Below are positions 6,215-13,150 of a stretch of DNA of 14,212 nucleotides, piece by piece. Each line of letters begins with the position of its first letter. Position 1 is the first letter of the stretch. The notes under the pieces were generated by a model. That model worked only from the letters and a program-made list of their open reading frames with translations. It was not told the origin of the DNA and made no database searches. A program made the position numbers and the translations under genes. Source of the DNA: Pseudomonadota bacterium (GTDB lineage Bacteria > Pseudomonadota > Gammaproteobacteria > Steroidobacterales > Woeseiaceae); the NCBI GenBank assembly GCA_022565135.1, contig JADFKA010000011.1, positions 1 to 14,212 on the forward strand, in the 5' to 3' direction.

Positions 6215-7213
6215 ATGCGCTTGAGTCCTGTTTTGGCGGGATTGCTCCTGGCCTTGCTCTGGGCATCGCAGAGCACTGCGGCCGAGCACGTCGATATCCG
6301 TGAGTGGCAAGTTCCCTGGAGCGAATCCGGACCGCGCGACCCGTTCGTCGAGCCGTCCGGCCGTGTTTGGTTCGTCGGCCAGCGAGGGCATTACGTCGCC
6401 AGCCTGAATCCTGACAGCGGAAAATTTAAACGCTACGAGCTCGATCCTGGAACCGGACCGCATAACCTGATTGTCGACGGCGATGGCACGGACGCCATCG
6501 TATGGTACGCGGGTAACCTGATGTCACATATCGGCCGTCTCGATCCGCGGACAGGTGCTATCAAAAAATTTCCGATGCCCGATGAGCGTGCGCGTGATCC
6601 GCACACACTGGTTTTCGATGCCGACGGTAATATCTGGTTCACGGTACAGGGTGGCAATTTCGTTGGATATCTGGAAACGCAAACCGGCACGGTAACGCTG
6701 CTTGAGGTACCGACTCTACGTGCCCGGCCGTACGGCATTGCTCTGAATTCGGTCGGCGAACCGTGGGTCGTCGCATTTGGCAGTAACAAGCTGATTCGTG
6801 TCGACCGTGACTCGATGACGCTCGAAGAGATCGAGTTACCGAACGCCGGGTCGCGGCCGCGTCGATTGGCAATTACGTCGGACGACAATGTCTGGTATGT
6901 CGACTATGCCCTCGGGCGCCTCGGTCGTTATACCCCTACAGACGGATCTTTCGCCGAATGGGCCATGCCGTCCGGCGGCGGAAGCCGGCCCTACGGCATG
7001 GCCATCGACCGCAACGACCGACTGTGGCTTGTAGAGACGGGGGTTGCGCCCAATCGTTTCGTCGGCTTCGACACGGCAGCTGAGGAATTCTTCTCGGGCA
7101 CCGATATCCCCAGCGGCGGCGGCAGCATACGTCATATGTACTATCACGGGCCGACCGGCCAAATCTGGTTCGGCACGGATACTAATAATGTCGGCCGTGC
7201 AAAGGTTCATTAG
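6215..7213 (+). CDS. Exported seven-bladed propeller protein, Vgb (streptogramin lyase)-like
   Basis: 332 residues. A Sec signal peptide (MRLSPVLAGLLLALLWAS, likely cleavage after TAA near 23) is followed by seven repeats of the form xPxGLAxDxxGxIWF. Their cores lie near 41-54, 82-99, 129-143, 171-186, 214-229, 258-274 and 295-309. This is the COG4257 virginiamycin B lyase-like propeller. In true Vgb several blades carry catalytic His residues; here the equivalent positions in blades four and six read PYG rather than PHG, so streptogramin lyase activity is not supported. Periplasmic proteins of this group near redox enzymes may act as sensors, binding proteins or accessory factors, but that is inference. 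It lies between the MarR gene and the Mo hydroxylase genes, preceded by AGGG overlapping the MarR stop, so it is probably co-expressed with them. Confidence 0.85.
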   Translation: MRLSPVLAGLLLALLWASQSTAAEHVDIREWQVPWSESGPRDPFVEPSGRVWFVGQRGHYVASLNPDSGKFKRYELDPGTGPHNLIVDGDGTDAIVWYAGNLMSHIGRLDPRTGAIKKFPMPDERARDPHTLVFDADGNIWFTVQGGNFVGYLETQTGTVTLLEVPTLRARPYGIALNSVGEPWVVAFGSNKLIRVDRDSMTLEEIELPNAGSRPRRLAITSDDNVWYVDYALGRLGRYTPTDGSFAEWAMPSGGGSRPYGMAIDRNDRLWLVETGVAPNRFVGFDTAAEEFFSGTDIPSGGGSIRHMYYHGPTGQIWFGTDTNNVGRAKVH

Positions 7214-7313
7214 GATCCCGCTCGCCGACGAACTGCGACTGATCTACGAGTGCGTACACACCATTCCAGAACCACCGCCACTCGAAGACATTCCGGCATT
7301 ACAGGATGACTAG
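7188..7313 (+). pseudogene. Possible coding remnant or frameshifted tail after the Vgb-like gene
   Basis: In a frame shifted relative to the Vgb-like gene, an open stretch of 41 codons runs past that gene's stop to a TAG at 7311-7313. Its end, LADELRLIYECVHTIPEPP then PLEDIPALQDD, has the composition of a real acidic, Pro-rich protein C-terminus rather than random translation. It has no ribosome binding site of its own. It could be the end of a lost gene, for example an electron-carrier subunit that would fit between the propeller and the Mo hydroxylase, or chance. No family recognised. Confidence 0.25.
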
Positions 7314-7354
7314 CAGAGAGACGGCTATACTTACGTTATGGGGAGGACGAGAAC

Positions 7355-7807
7355 ATGATCAAACTCAGGGTCAATGGGAAGTCCGTCGCCGTGGCGGCAG
7401 AGCCAGACACGCCGCTATTGTGGGCTATTCGTGAGCATCTGAAACTCACCGGTACCAAATACGGCTGTGGTGCAGGACACTGTGGCGCCTGCGTCGTGCA
7501 TGTCGACGGTAGGGCCGTCAAATCGTGTCAGTTATCCTTGTCTCGCGCGGCCGGTTCCGACGTTACGACGATTGAAGGCCTCTCGCCCGACGCCAGCCAT
7601 CCGCTACAAAAAGCCTGGATCGCAGAGCAGGTGCCACAATGCGGTTATTGCCAGTCTGGTCAAATTATGAAAGCGGTCGAACTGCTCGAGAAGAACCCGC
7701 ATCCGTCCCGGGACCAGATCGTCAGGCACATGGACAGTGTCATCTGCCGTTGCGGCACGTACACGCGCATCGTGTCCGCAATACAACGCGCAGCCGGGGA
7801 GGTGTAG
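7355..7807 (+). CDS. [2Fe-2S] subunit of a molybdenum hydroxylase (IorA-like)
   Basis: 150 residues, the usual size for the small subunit of two-subunit xanthine-oxidase-family hydroxylases such as isoquinoline 1-oxidoreductase. GGGGAGG lies 8-14 bases before the ATG. The plant-type ferredoxin cluster is bound by Cys38, Cys43, Cys46 (YGCGAGHCGAC) and Cys58. The second, alpha-helical cluster is bound by Cys96, Cys99 (QCGYCQSGQ) and Cys131, Cys133 (ICRCGTY). All eight ligands are present. It passes electrons from the Mo site of the large subunit to an outside acceptor, typically a cytochrome c; there is no FAD domain. It has no signal peptide of its own, so it is probably carried out by the Tat signal of its partner. 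The next gene starts 2 bp after this stop. Confidence 0.95.
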   Translation: MIKLRVNGKSVAVAAEPDTPLLWAIREHLKLTGTKYGCGAGHCGACVVHVDGRAVKSCQLSLSRAAGSDVTTIEGLSPDASHPLQKAWIAEQVPQCGYCQSGQIMKAVELLEKNPHPSRDQIVRHMDSVICRCGTYTRIVSAIQRAAGEV

Positions 7808-7809
7808 TC

Positions 7810-9984
7810 ATGGGGAATATCAAACTGGATACAGCACAGATCTCTCGACGCCACTTCCTGGGCGGTGCGGCCGGCCTGACGTTTGTAATCAGTATTGGCC
7901 CGAAAGGTACGTGGCTCGTTGCGGACGCAGCGGCGAAAGCGCCCGAATACGCCATTGGTGCCTGGGTCCGCATCACGCCCGACAATCAACTCACAATCAT
8001 CACGCCAGCGGCCGAGATGGGCCAGGGCTCGATGACGGGAGTGCCGATAGCCCTTGCCGAAGAACTCGATGCTGATTGGTCGACCGTGACGCTCGAAATG
8101 GCGCCGGCTGATCCCGCGACTTTCGGTTACAACCGCCGTGGCGGAAAGGTGATGCGCATCACCGGCAGCCGTGCAATTCGGTCCTATTTCGAGCAGATGC
8201 GGCTGGCGGGAGCCCAGGTGCGAAAAGTATTGCTGCAGGCAGCGGCAGAAGAATGGGGCGTCGACGCCAGCACCCTCGTAACCGAGCCCAACACGGTTGT
8301 CGACCGCCTGAACAAGCGCAAACTCAGTTACGGCGAAATCGCATCGTTTGCCACGGTGCCCGCAGCAATGCCAACCGTGTCGACGGACGAACTCAAGAAA
8401 GTTAGCGAATTCCGGCTGATTGGGAATCCCGTGCCACGGGCGGACATTCCCGCGAAAGTCGACGGCTCTGCGAAATTTTCTATCGACGTGCAGCTTCCCG
8501 GCATGGTGTATGCGAGTACTGTGCATGCGCCAGTGCAGCTCGCAGAACCTGAGAGCTGGAACGATAGTGAAGTACGCAGGATTCCGGGCGTAATCGATGT
8601 CGTTCGTCTCGACAAAGGTGTCGCCATCGTCGCGGACACGTTTGAACACGTATTGGCCGCACGACGAGTGTTAGCTGTTGACTGGAAGAAAGGCGCGCCG
8701 GCCGAGGGCTACGACTCCGAGAAGGCCCTGGAGCAGGACTACATGGCGATGGCCATGGACCGCCAGTCGCCGCGACGATCCGTAGCGGAAACAGGTGACG
8801 TTACGAATGCGTTTGCCAGTGCTGTCAAAGTCTACAAAGCCGACTTTCGCAGTGACTACTGTTACCACGCGCAGATGGAACCGCTGAACGCAGTTGCACG
8901 ATTCAATGCAGCCGGTGACAAGGTCGAGATCTGGGAGGGTACACAGTCGCCAGGTGGTTCACGGGCCGCGATCGCCGACGCGCTGGAGTTCGAATTCGAA
9001 CAGGTCATCCACCACCAGATGTACATGGGCGGCGCATTCGGCCGGCGCTCGATCACCGACTACACAATTGAAACAGCGTTGATCGCGCGTGCCACGAAGC
9101 GACCCGTCAAGATGATCTGGACACGCGAAGAGGATCTCGCGTTTGCAATGTTTCGCCCGCAGAATCTGCAGTGTCTCGAGGCGGCGCTTGACGATGACGG
9201 AAAGATTGCGGGCTGGCGCCACTGCGTTATCGGCGACGGCGACCGGTTAATTACCTCCGGCATCAATATCGAAGATTACTATACGATTCCAAACCGCCTG
9301 ATCGAACAGCTCGGTGCATCGCATGGCATCCGTCTGAAACATTGGCGCGCAGTCGCACACCCGTTCAATATCTTTGCGATTGAGTCACTCGTCGACGAGA
9401 TAGCAGCCGATCAAGGTCTCGACCCTCTCGAGTTTCGGCGCAAGCGCCTCGCGATGACGCCAAAAGCCGAGGCTGTGTTCGATGCGGTGGAAAAGCTGTC
9501 CAACTGGCATACGCCACGACCCGATGGTCGCGCGCTAGGACTCTCTGTCACGGAGCGCTCGGGTTCACTCGGCGCAGGAGTCGTCGAAATTTCGCTCGAT
9601 CGCGAACGCGGTCGCATTCGGGTTCACAAGGTCTGGGCCGCCATCGACGGTGGCATCATCGTCCAGCCCGATATGGCCAGGGCCAATGTGGAAAGTGGTA
9701 TCGTTTACGGACTCTCAAGCGTACTCAAGGAGCGCGCGACAATTAAAAACGGCGCAGTCGTACAGTCGAACTTCCACGACTACCAGGTTCTGAAGATGTC
9801 CGAGGCGCCCGAGGAAATTCACGTCGAATTTCTCGACCGCGAGACAAGCCCTACCGGGCTTGGCGAAATCGGCAATCCGTTCATCGGCGCAGCAGTCGCC
9901 AATGCGTTTCACGCACTGACGGGCAAACGCTTGTATCACATGCCATTCACCCCCGAGCGAGTGCGAGCCGCGCTGCAGACCTAA
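7810..9984 (+). CDS. Molybdopterin-binding large subunit of a molybdenum hydroxylase (IorB-like)
   Basis: 724 residues from the ATG at 7810, two bases after the small-subunit stop; a longer open frame upstream overlaps the small subunit and is not protein-like. The N-terminus is a Tat signal (SRRHFLGGAAGLTFVISIG, Arg13-Arg14), which places the enzyme in the periplasm. Family motifs seen: EMGQGSMTG at about 69-77, a second domain start with RADIPAKVDGSAKF (210-223), MEPLNA (356-361), the Mo-cofactor contact GGAFGRR (407-413), and TGLGEIGNPF, where Glu686 matches the catalytic base that activates water in this family. The reaction class is hydroxylation of an aromatic N-heterocycle or an aldehyde using water as the oxygen source. 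The substrate cannot be told from sequence; alternatives include aldehyde or nicotinate dehydrogenase. No cofactor-maturation gene (XdhC, MocA) or cytochrome c is in the window. Confidence 0.93.
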   Translation: MGNIKLDTAQISRRHFLGGAAGLTFVISIGPKGTWLVADAAAKAPEYAIGAWVRITPDNQLTIITPAAEMGQGSMTGVPIALAEELDADWSTVTLEMAPADPATFGYNRRGGKVMRITGSRAIRSYFEQMRLAGAQVRKVLLQAAAEEWGVDASTLVTEPNTVVDRLNKRKLSYGEIASFATVPAAMPTVSTDELKKVSEFRLIGNPVPRADIPAKVDGSAKFSIDVQLPGMVYASTVHAPVQLAEPESWNDSEVRRIPGVIDVVRLDKGVAIVADTFEHVLAARRVLAVDWKKGAPAEGYDSEKALEQDYMAMAMDRQSPRRSVAETGDVTNAFASAVKVYKADFRSDYCYHAQMEPLNAVARFNAAGDKVEIWEGTQSPGGSRAAIADALEFEFEQVIHHQMYMGGAFGRRSITDYTIETALIARATKRPVKMIWTREEDLAFAMFRPQNLQCLEAALDDDGKIAGWRHCVIGDGDRLITSGINIEDYYTIPNRLIEQLGASHGIRLKHWRAVAHPFNIFAIESLVDEIAADQGLDPLEFRRKRLAMTPKAEAVFDAVEKLSNWHTPRPDGRALGLSVTERSGSLGAGVVEISLDRERGRIRVHKVWAAIDGGIIVQPDMARANVESGIVYGLSSVLKERATIKNGAVVQSNFHDYQVLKMSEAPEEIHVEFLDRETSPTGLGEIGNPFIGAAVANAFHALTGKRLYHMPFTPERVRAALQT

Positions 9985-10027
9985 TTCGGGAGAATAACGA
10001 GAACTACTTCTGCAAAACTCGTCGCGG

Positions 10028-11143
10028 TTAATATCCTTGCGCAACGTCGACCACGTTGAGCATCTTGTCGCCATTGACGTAGCGGCGCAGGTTCTCGAGA
10101 GTAATTGTCCAACGGCGCCAGCGGCCCTGATCCGTCGTCGCTGCAACATGCGGCGTGATGATGACGTTAGGCAGGGACCACAGCTCGTGCCCCGCGGGCA
10201 GCGGTTCAGGGTCCGTCACATCCAGGCCTGCAGCCGTCAGGCGGCCGTCCTTGAGAGCTGCGATCAGGTCATCGGTGACCGTGGTTGCGCCTCTACCGAC
10301 GGATATGAAATATGCACCACGCTTTGCCGCATCGAAAAACATCGTGTCGAACAAACCGCGGGTTTCGTCCGTGAGCGGCAACACATTCACAATGACATCG
10401 GCCTGGCTCGCCAGTTCATAAAGCTCATCGGATAAGCCGACATACTCGACAAAGTCCGGGCCTTCACGACTCGATCTGCGTATACCGATTACTCTCATGC
10501 CCAGGCCGTCAGCTCGCCGGGCCACTTCGACTCCCACGCCGCCGAGGCCGACGATCAGCATGGTTTTGTCGCTCAATTCGAGCATCGGGAAGTTGATCGG
10601 CCGTTCCTTCCATGCGCCTTGCGACTGGATCCTGTAAAAGTTGTGCAGACCGCGCGTCAGCATCGTCATCATTGCAATGACGTGATCGGCCATTGGCGGG
10701 CCGGATGAGTGCTGCGCATTTGTCAGTAGGAACGGCTTATCCTGTATCTCGGGAATCATGCAACTGTTCACGCCATGGCGTGAATCCTGCAGCCAGCGCA
10801 GATTATCGGCTTCGCGAATGATTCGCGGCGTGCATCTCGCGATGAGAACCTCGGCATCCGCAATGACGTCGTCGGCAATCGGATACGCAATCTGCACCAA
10901 TTCCACGTCACCCACGGCATTCTGCGCCTCTTGCATCTGCATCGCCCGTTCCGCAGCATCGGAACCCCGCACAACGATGTAGATCCTCTCCGGTTTTCGC
11001 CAGAACGGCAGCTCTCTGACCGCCGTCGCCGACTCCTCGAGACCGAGTTCCTCGATCAGTGCCTGCGCGTCGCGGCCAACGCCCTGTGCCTGGGAGTTCG
11101 TTGCCAGGAAGAACAGCGCAATTAGTGTCGTCGGTATACGCAT
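10028..11143 (-). CDS. D-2-hydroxyacid dehydrogenase with N-terminal signal peptide
   Basis: 371 residues from the ATG at 11143, which has GGAG about 9 bases upstream. The protein is a normal D-2-hydroxyacid dehydrogenase: a discontinuous substrate domain, a Rossmann motif GLGGVG (199-204), then strand VIGIRRSSR, where the usual Asp is replaced by Arg, which favours NADPH over NADH. The catalytic set is intact: Arg284 (VGRGA), Glu313 (DPEPLP) and His332 (TPHVAA). It would reduce a 2-keto acid or oxidise a D-2-hydroxy acid. The odd part is the N-terminus MRIPTTLIALFFLATNSQAQ, which has all the marks of a Sec signal peptide with cleavage near SQA. NAD(P) enzymes are rarely exported. It lies 19 bp after the PQQ-type dehydrogenase and is likely co-transcribed, so it may act on that pathway's acid product. 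Confidence 0.9.
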   Translation of the reverse strand: MRIPTTLIALFFLATNSQAQGVGRDAQALIEELGLEESATAVRELPFWRKPERIYIVVRGSDAAERAMQMQEAQNAVGDVELVQIAYPIADDVIADAEVLIARCTPRIIREADNLRWLQDSRHGVNSCMIPEIQDKPFLLTNAQHSSGPPMADHVIAMMTMLTRGLHNFYRIQSQGAWKERPINFPMLELSDKTMLIVGLGGVGVEVARRADGLGMRVIGIRRSSREGPDFVEYVGLSDELYELASQADVIVNVLPLTDETRGLFDTMFFDAAKRGAYFISVGRGATTVTDDLIAALKDGRLTAAGLDVTDPEPLPAGHELWSLPNVIITPHVAATTDQGRWRRWTITLENLRRYVNGDKMLNVVDVAQGY

Positions 11144-11162
11144 GAACGGTATCTCCTCGTGG

Positions 11163-12944
11163 TCAGGGAAGTGCAAACACGTAGATCGCATTATGGCCGC
11201 GAGGCACCGTCAAACCAGCCAGCTCGACCGGATTGCGCGTAGCCGAATTTCCATCGCCGGTCATCACGGCAATGTATTGCTTGCCGTCCACGGCATAGGT
11301 GATCGTACTCATCTGAATGACGCCACCCAGTATGATTTCCCATAGCACCTCGCCGTCGTCCACCGTGAATGCCCGGAAGCGGCGATCGGCATCACCCCAG
11401 AAAATCAGATCACCGGCGGTCGCGAGCACCGCGCCGTTGCCGGGCACAGCGCTTTCATACAGCCGGGTGAGTACTCCGGTAGTCAGGTCGATCTTGCCGA
11501 GCGCGTGCGCCTTGTCGAGGTCCACACCAGGACGCAAGCGACCGGCGCGGTTCGTCCAGCCACTGGGGCTGGAAAGATCCGCGGTCATACCGAGGCAATA
11601 GTCATGAAACGCCACATAGATGGCATTCGTTCCCGGGTGATACGCCATCGGCCAATAGCTGCGCGTATTGTGAAAACAGCTCAGTACAGTATCCCCGTCC
11701 CTCTTGAACACGTTGTCCCAATTGATTTCTGTCATACCGGTTTCGACATCGATGTTCGCCACATTGAATTCGGCAACATCGACTGGAAACGGCATCGCCC
11801 AGAGGAATTCCCCGTCGTTGCGGTCGAGCACCCACATGCCACCGCCCTCGCCGATATGAACGACAACATCACGCTCTTCTCCGGGACGAATATTCGGACT
11901 GATCCATTTGACCTTGTCGGCGTCGGGGTTGAGCCTGGTGCGGACAAGCACGCGTTCGTGAGTGTGGTCGGCGTCCCAGTCATCGCCCGGCAGGTGCTGG
12001 TAGTACCAGGCGAGTTCGCCGGTGTCGGCTTTTAATGCCAGGGTCGAATTACTGTACAAGTCGGCAGGCGCCGTTCGCGAGGTTCCATCTGGACTACCGT
12101 GGCGGCTAAGCCGCGTATAAGGTCGCGGGTTGGCAGTGCCCCAGTAAATCAGTCCATTTGCAGGGTCATAGGAACCGGGCAAACCCCAAAGGGATGCCAC
12201 GCGCTTGGCCGTCGGTACATCACCCCAGCTGTCTCCACCGGGTTCGCCTTCGCCCGGGGCAGTATAAAACCTCCATACTTCATCGCCGGTCATGGCATCG
12301 TGGGCGGAGATATAGCAATTCGCCTGGTCCCTGCATGCGCGGGCCGTGATCACCTTGCCTTCGACGACAATGGGCGCCGACGTATTCTTGGCGCCCGAGT
12401 AACGGACATAGGATTCGACTTCCCAACGAACGCTGCCGTCGCGAACATCGAGCGCCACGAGATAGCCGTCCGGCGATGTGTAGTAAATCATGTCGTGATA
12501 GATAGCGAGGGACTTGGAACTGATCGTCGCAAGCTGCAGCGCGATCTCCGGGCCCGTTTCCCGCGCGTATTCCCAGATCAGGTCACCGGTCGTGGCGTCG
12601 AGGGCCAGCACGGAATTGATGGGCGACACAACATACAACACACCGTCGTAGACGATCGGTATGGTCGATTCAGTACCGGCCGGCAAACCGCGAGTCCACA
12701 CCATTCGCAAATGCCTGACGTTCGACTTGTTAACCTGATCCAACGGACTGAAACGCTGCTCGTCATAAGTCCGGCCGAGCATCAACCAGTCAGAAGGATC
12801 CGGGCTTTCCAGCATCTCCGTCGTTACCAGTGTAAATTCCTCAGCCTGTGCATCGACCGTACTGAGTGCTGCCAGCGTCGCCATTCCAATAAGCAATAAC
12901 TGTATTGGGTGACGAAAAGAAACGCTTCGCCGGGCAATCATCAT
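11163..12944 (-). CDS. Exported PQQ-type quinoprotein dehydrogenase
   Basis: 593 residues from the ATG at 12944, with GGAGAG 5-10 bases upstream; the signal peptide runs from RRSVSFRHP through a hydrophobic core to cleavage near AQA (about 34). Family features: DWLMLGRTYDEQRFSPLDQVN (typical start), tryptophan-docking repeats such as ALDATTGDLIWEY, ALDVRDGSVRWE, SAHDAMTGDEVWRFY and ALKADTGELAWYY, GEPGGDSWG, and YWGTANPRP with the conserved Asn272. WDAD follows, with the catalytic Asp at 324 and a second Asp at 326. It also has a Cys pair (204 and 210) of the subgroup type rather than adjacent cysteines. The length fits a catalytic domain without a fused cytochrome c. The likely role is oxidation of an alcohol, sugar or aldehyde in the periplasm with a separate cytochrome as acceptor; substrate unknown. 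No pqq synthesis genes are nearby. First gene of a two-gene unit. Confidence 0.9.
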   Translation of the reverse strand: MMIARRSVSFRHPIQLLLIGMATLAALSTVDAQAEEFTLVTTEMLESPDPSDWLMLGRTYDEQRFSPLDQVNKSNVRHLRMVWTRGLPAGTESTIPIVYDGVLYVVSPINSVLALDATTGDLIWEYARETGPEIALQLATISSKSLAIYHDMIYYTSPDGYLVALDVRDGSVRWEVESYVRYSGAKNTSAPIVVEGKVITARACRDQANCYISAHDAMTGDEVWRFYTAPGEGEPGGDSWGDVPTAKRVASLWGLPGSYDPANGLIYWGTANPRPYTRLSRHGSPDGTSRTAPADLYSNSTLALKADTGELAWYYQHLPGDDWDADHTHERVLVRTRLNPDADKVKWISPNIRPGEERDVVVHIGEGGGMWVLDRNDGEFLWAMPFPVDVAEFNVANIDVETGMTEINWDNVFKRDGDTVLSCFHNTRSYWPMAYHPGTNAIYVAFHDYCLGMTADLSSPSGWTNRAGRLRPGVDLDKAHALGKIDLTTGVLTRLYESAVPGNGAVLATAGDLIFWGDADRRFRAFTVDDGEVLWEIILGGVIQMSTITYAVDGKQYIAVMTGDGNSATRNPVELAGLTVPRGHNAIYVFALP

Positions 12945-13150
12945 GGCACTCTCCTCGCAAATTGGCAGGGCCGCGATCAGTGTATGTGGCCGATAATCCA
13001 AAGACGAAATTAACTTACATTCTCAATATTTACACGCGTAATTAACTCAGCCGTCCAGTCCTTCGTCTGCACAGTGAATCCGAGTATATTGACGGGCACG
13101 GTCGCAGCAGGTATCACCCAATCCAGGTGACCGGTTAATGAGGGGCAAGC
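12945..13150. promoter_or_regulatory. Divergent intergenic region between PQQ-type dehydrogenase and second amidohydrolase
   Basis: A 206-bp gap that must start transcription both ways. The half near the PQQ-type gene (about 12990-13045) is AT-rich but offers no clean -35/-10 pair on the minus strand. The half near the amidohydrolase contains a good candidate promoter (listed separately). A short inverted repeat TCACC-N7-GGTGA at 13114-13130 overlaps that promoter's -10 and could be an operator. No terminator is expected here. Confidence 0.5.
13089..13117 (+). promoter_or_regulatory. Candidate sigma-70 promoter for the second amidohydrolase
   Basis: TTGACG (five of six consensus bases) and TATCAC (four of six) are separated by 17 bases. 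The predicted transcript would start near 13124, giving a leader of about 27 bases with GAGGGG as ribosome binding site before the ATG at 13151. Confidence 0.4.

Noticed and set aside
6215..7213. Streptogramin resistance lyase
   Set aside because: The protein is exported and lacks the His residues expected in the key blades, and the context is catabolic; only the propeller family relation is supported.
7660..8649. Open frame of about 329 codons on the minus strand
   Set aside because: Antisense to the Mo hydroxylase subunits, whose motifs are unambiguous; the translation is His/Arg/Cys-rich and shadow-like.
9985..10027. Possible bidirectional terminator between the Mo hydroxylase and the hydroxyacid dehydrogenase
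   Set aside because: Only a weak 5-bp pairing with a long loop is present and there is no T-tract.
13133..13138. GGTTAA before the second amidohydrolase as a PcaQ half-site
   Set aside because: The partner ATAACC at the required 4-bp spacing is absent (CCAGGT instead).
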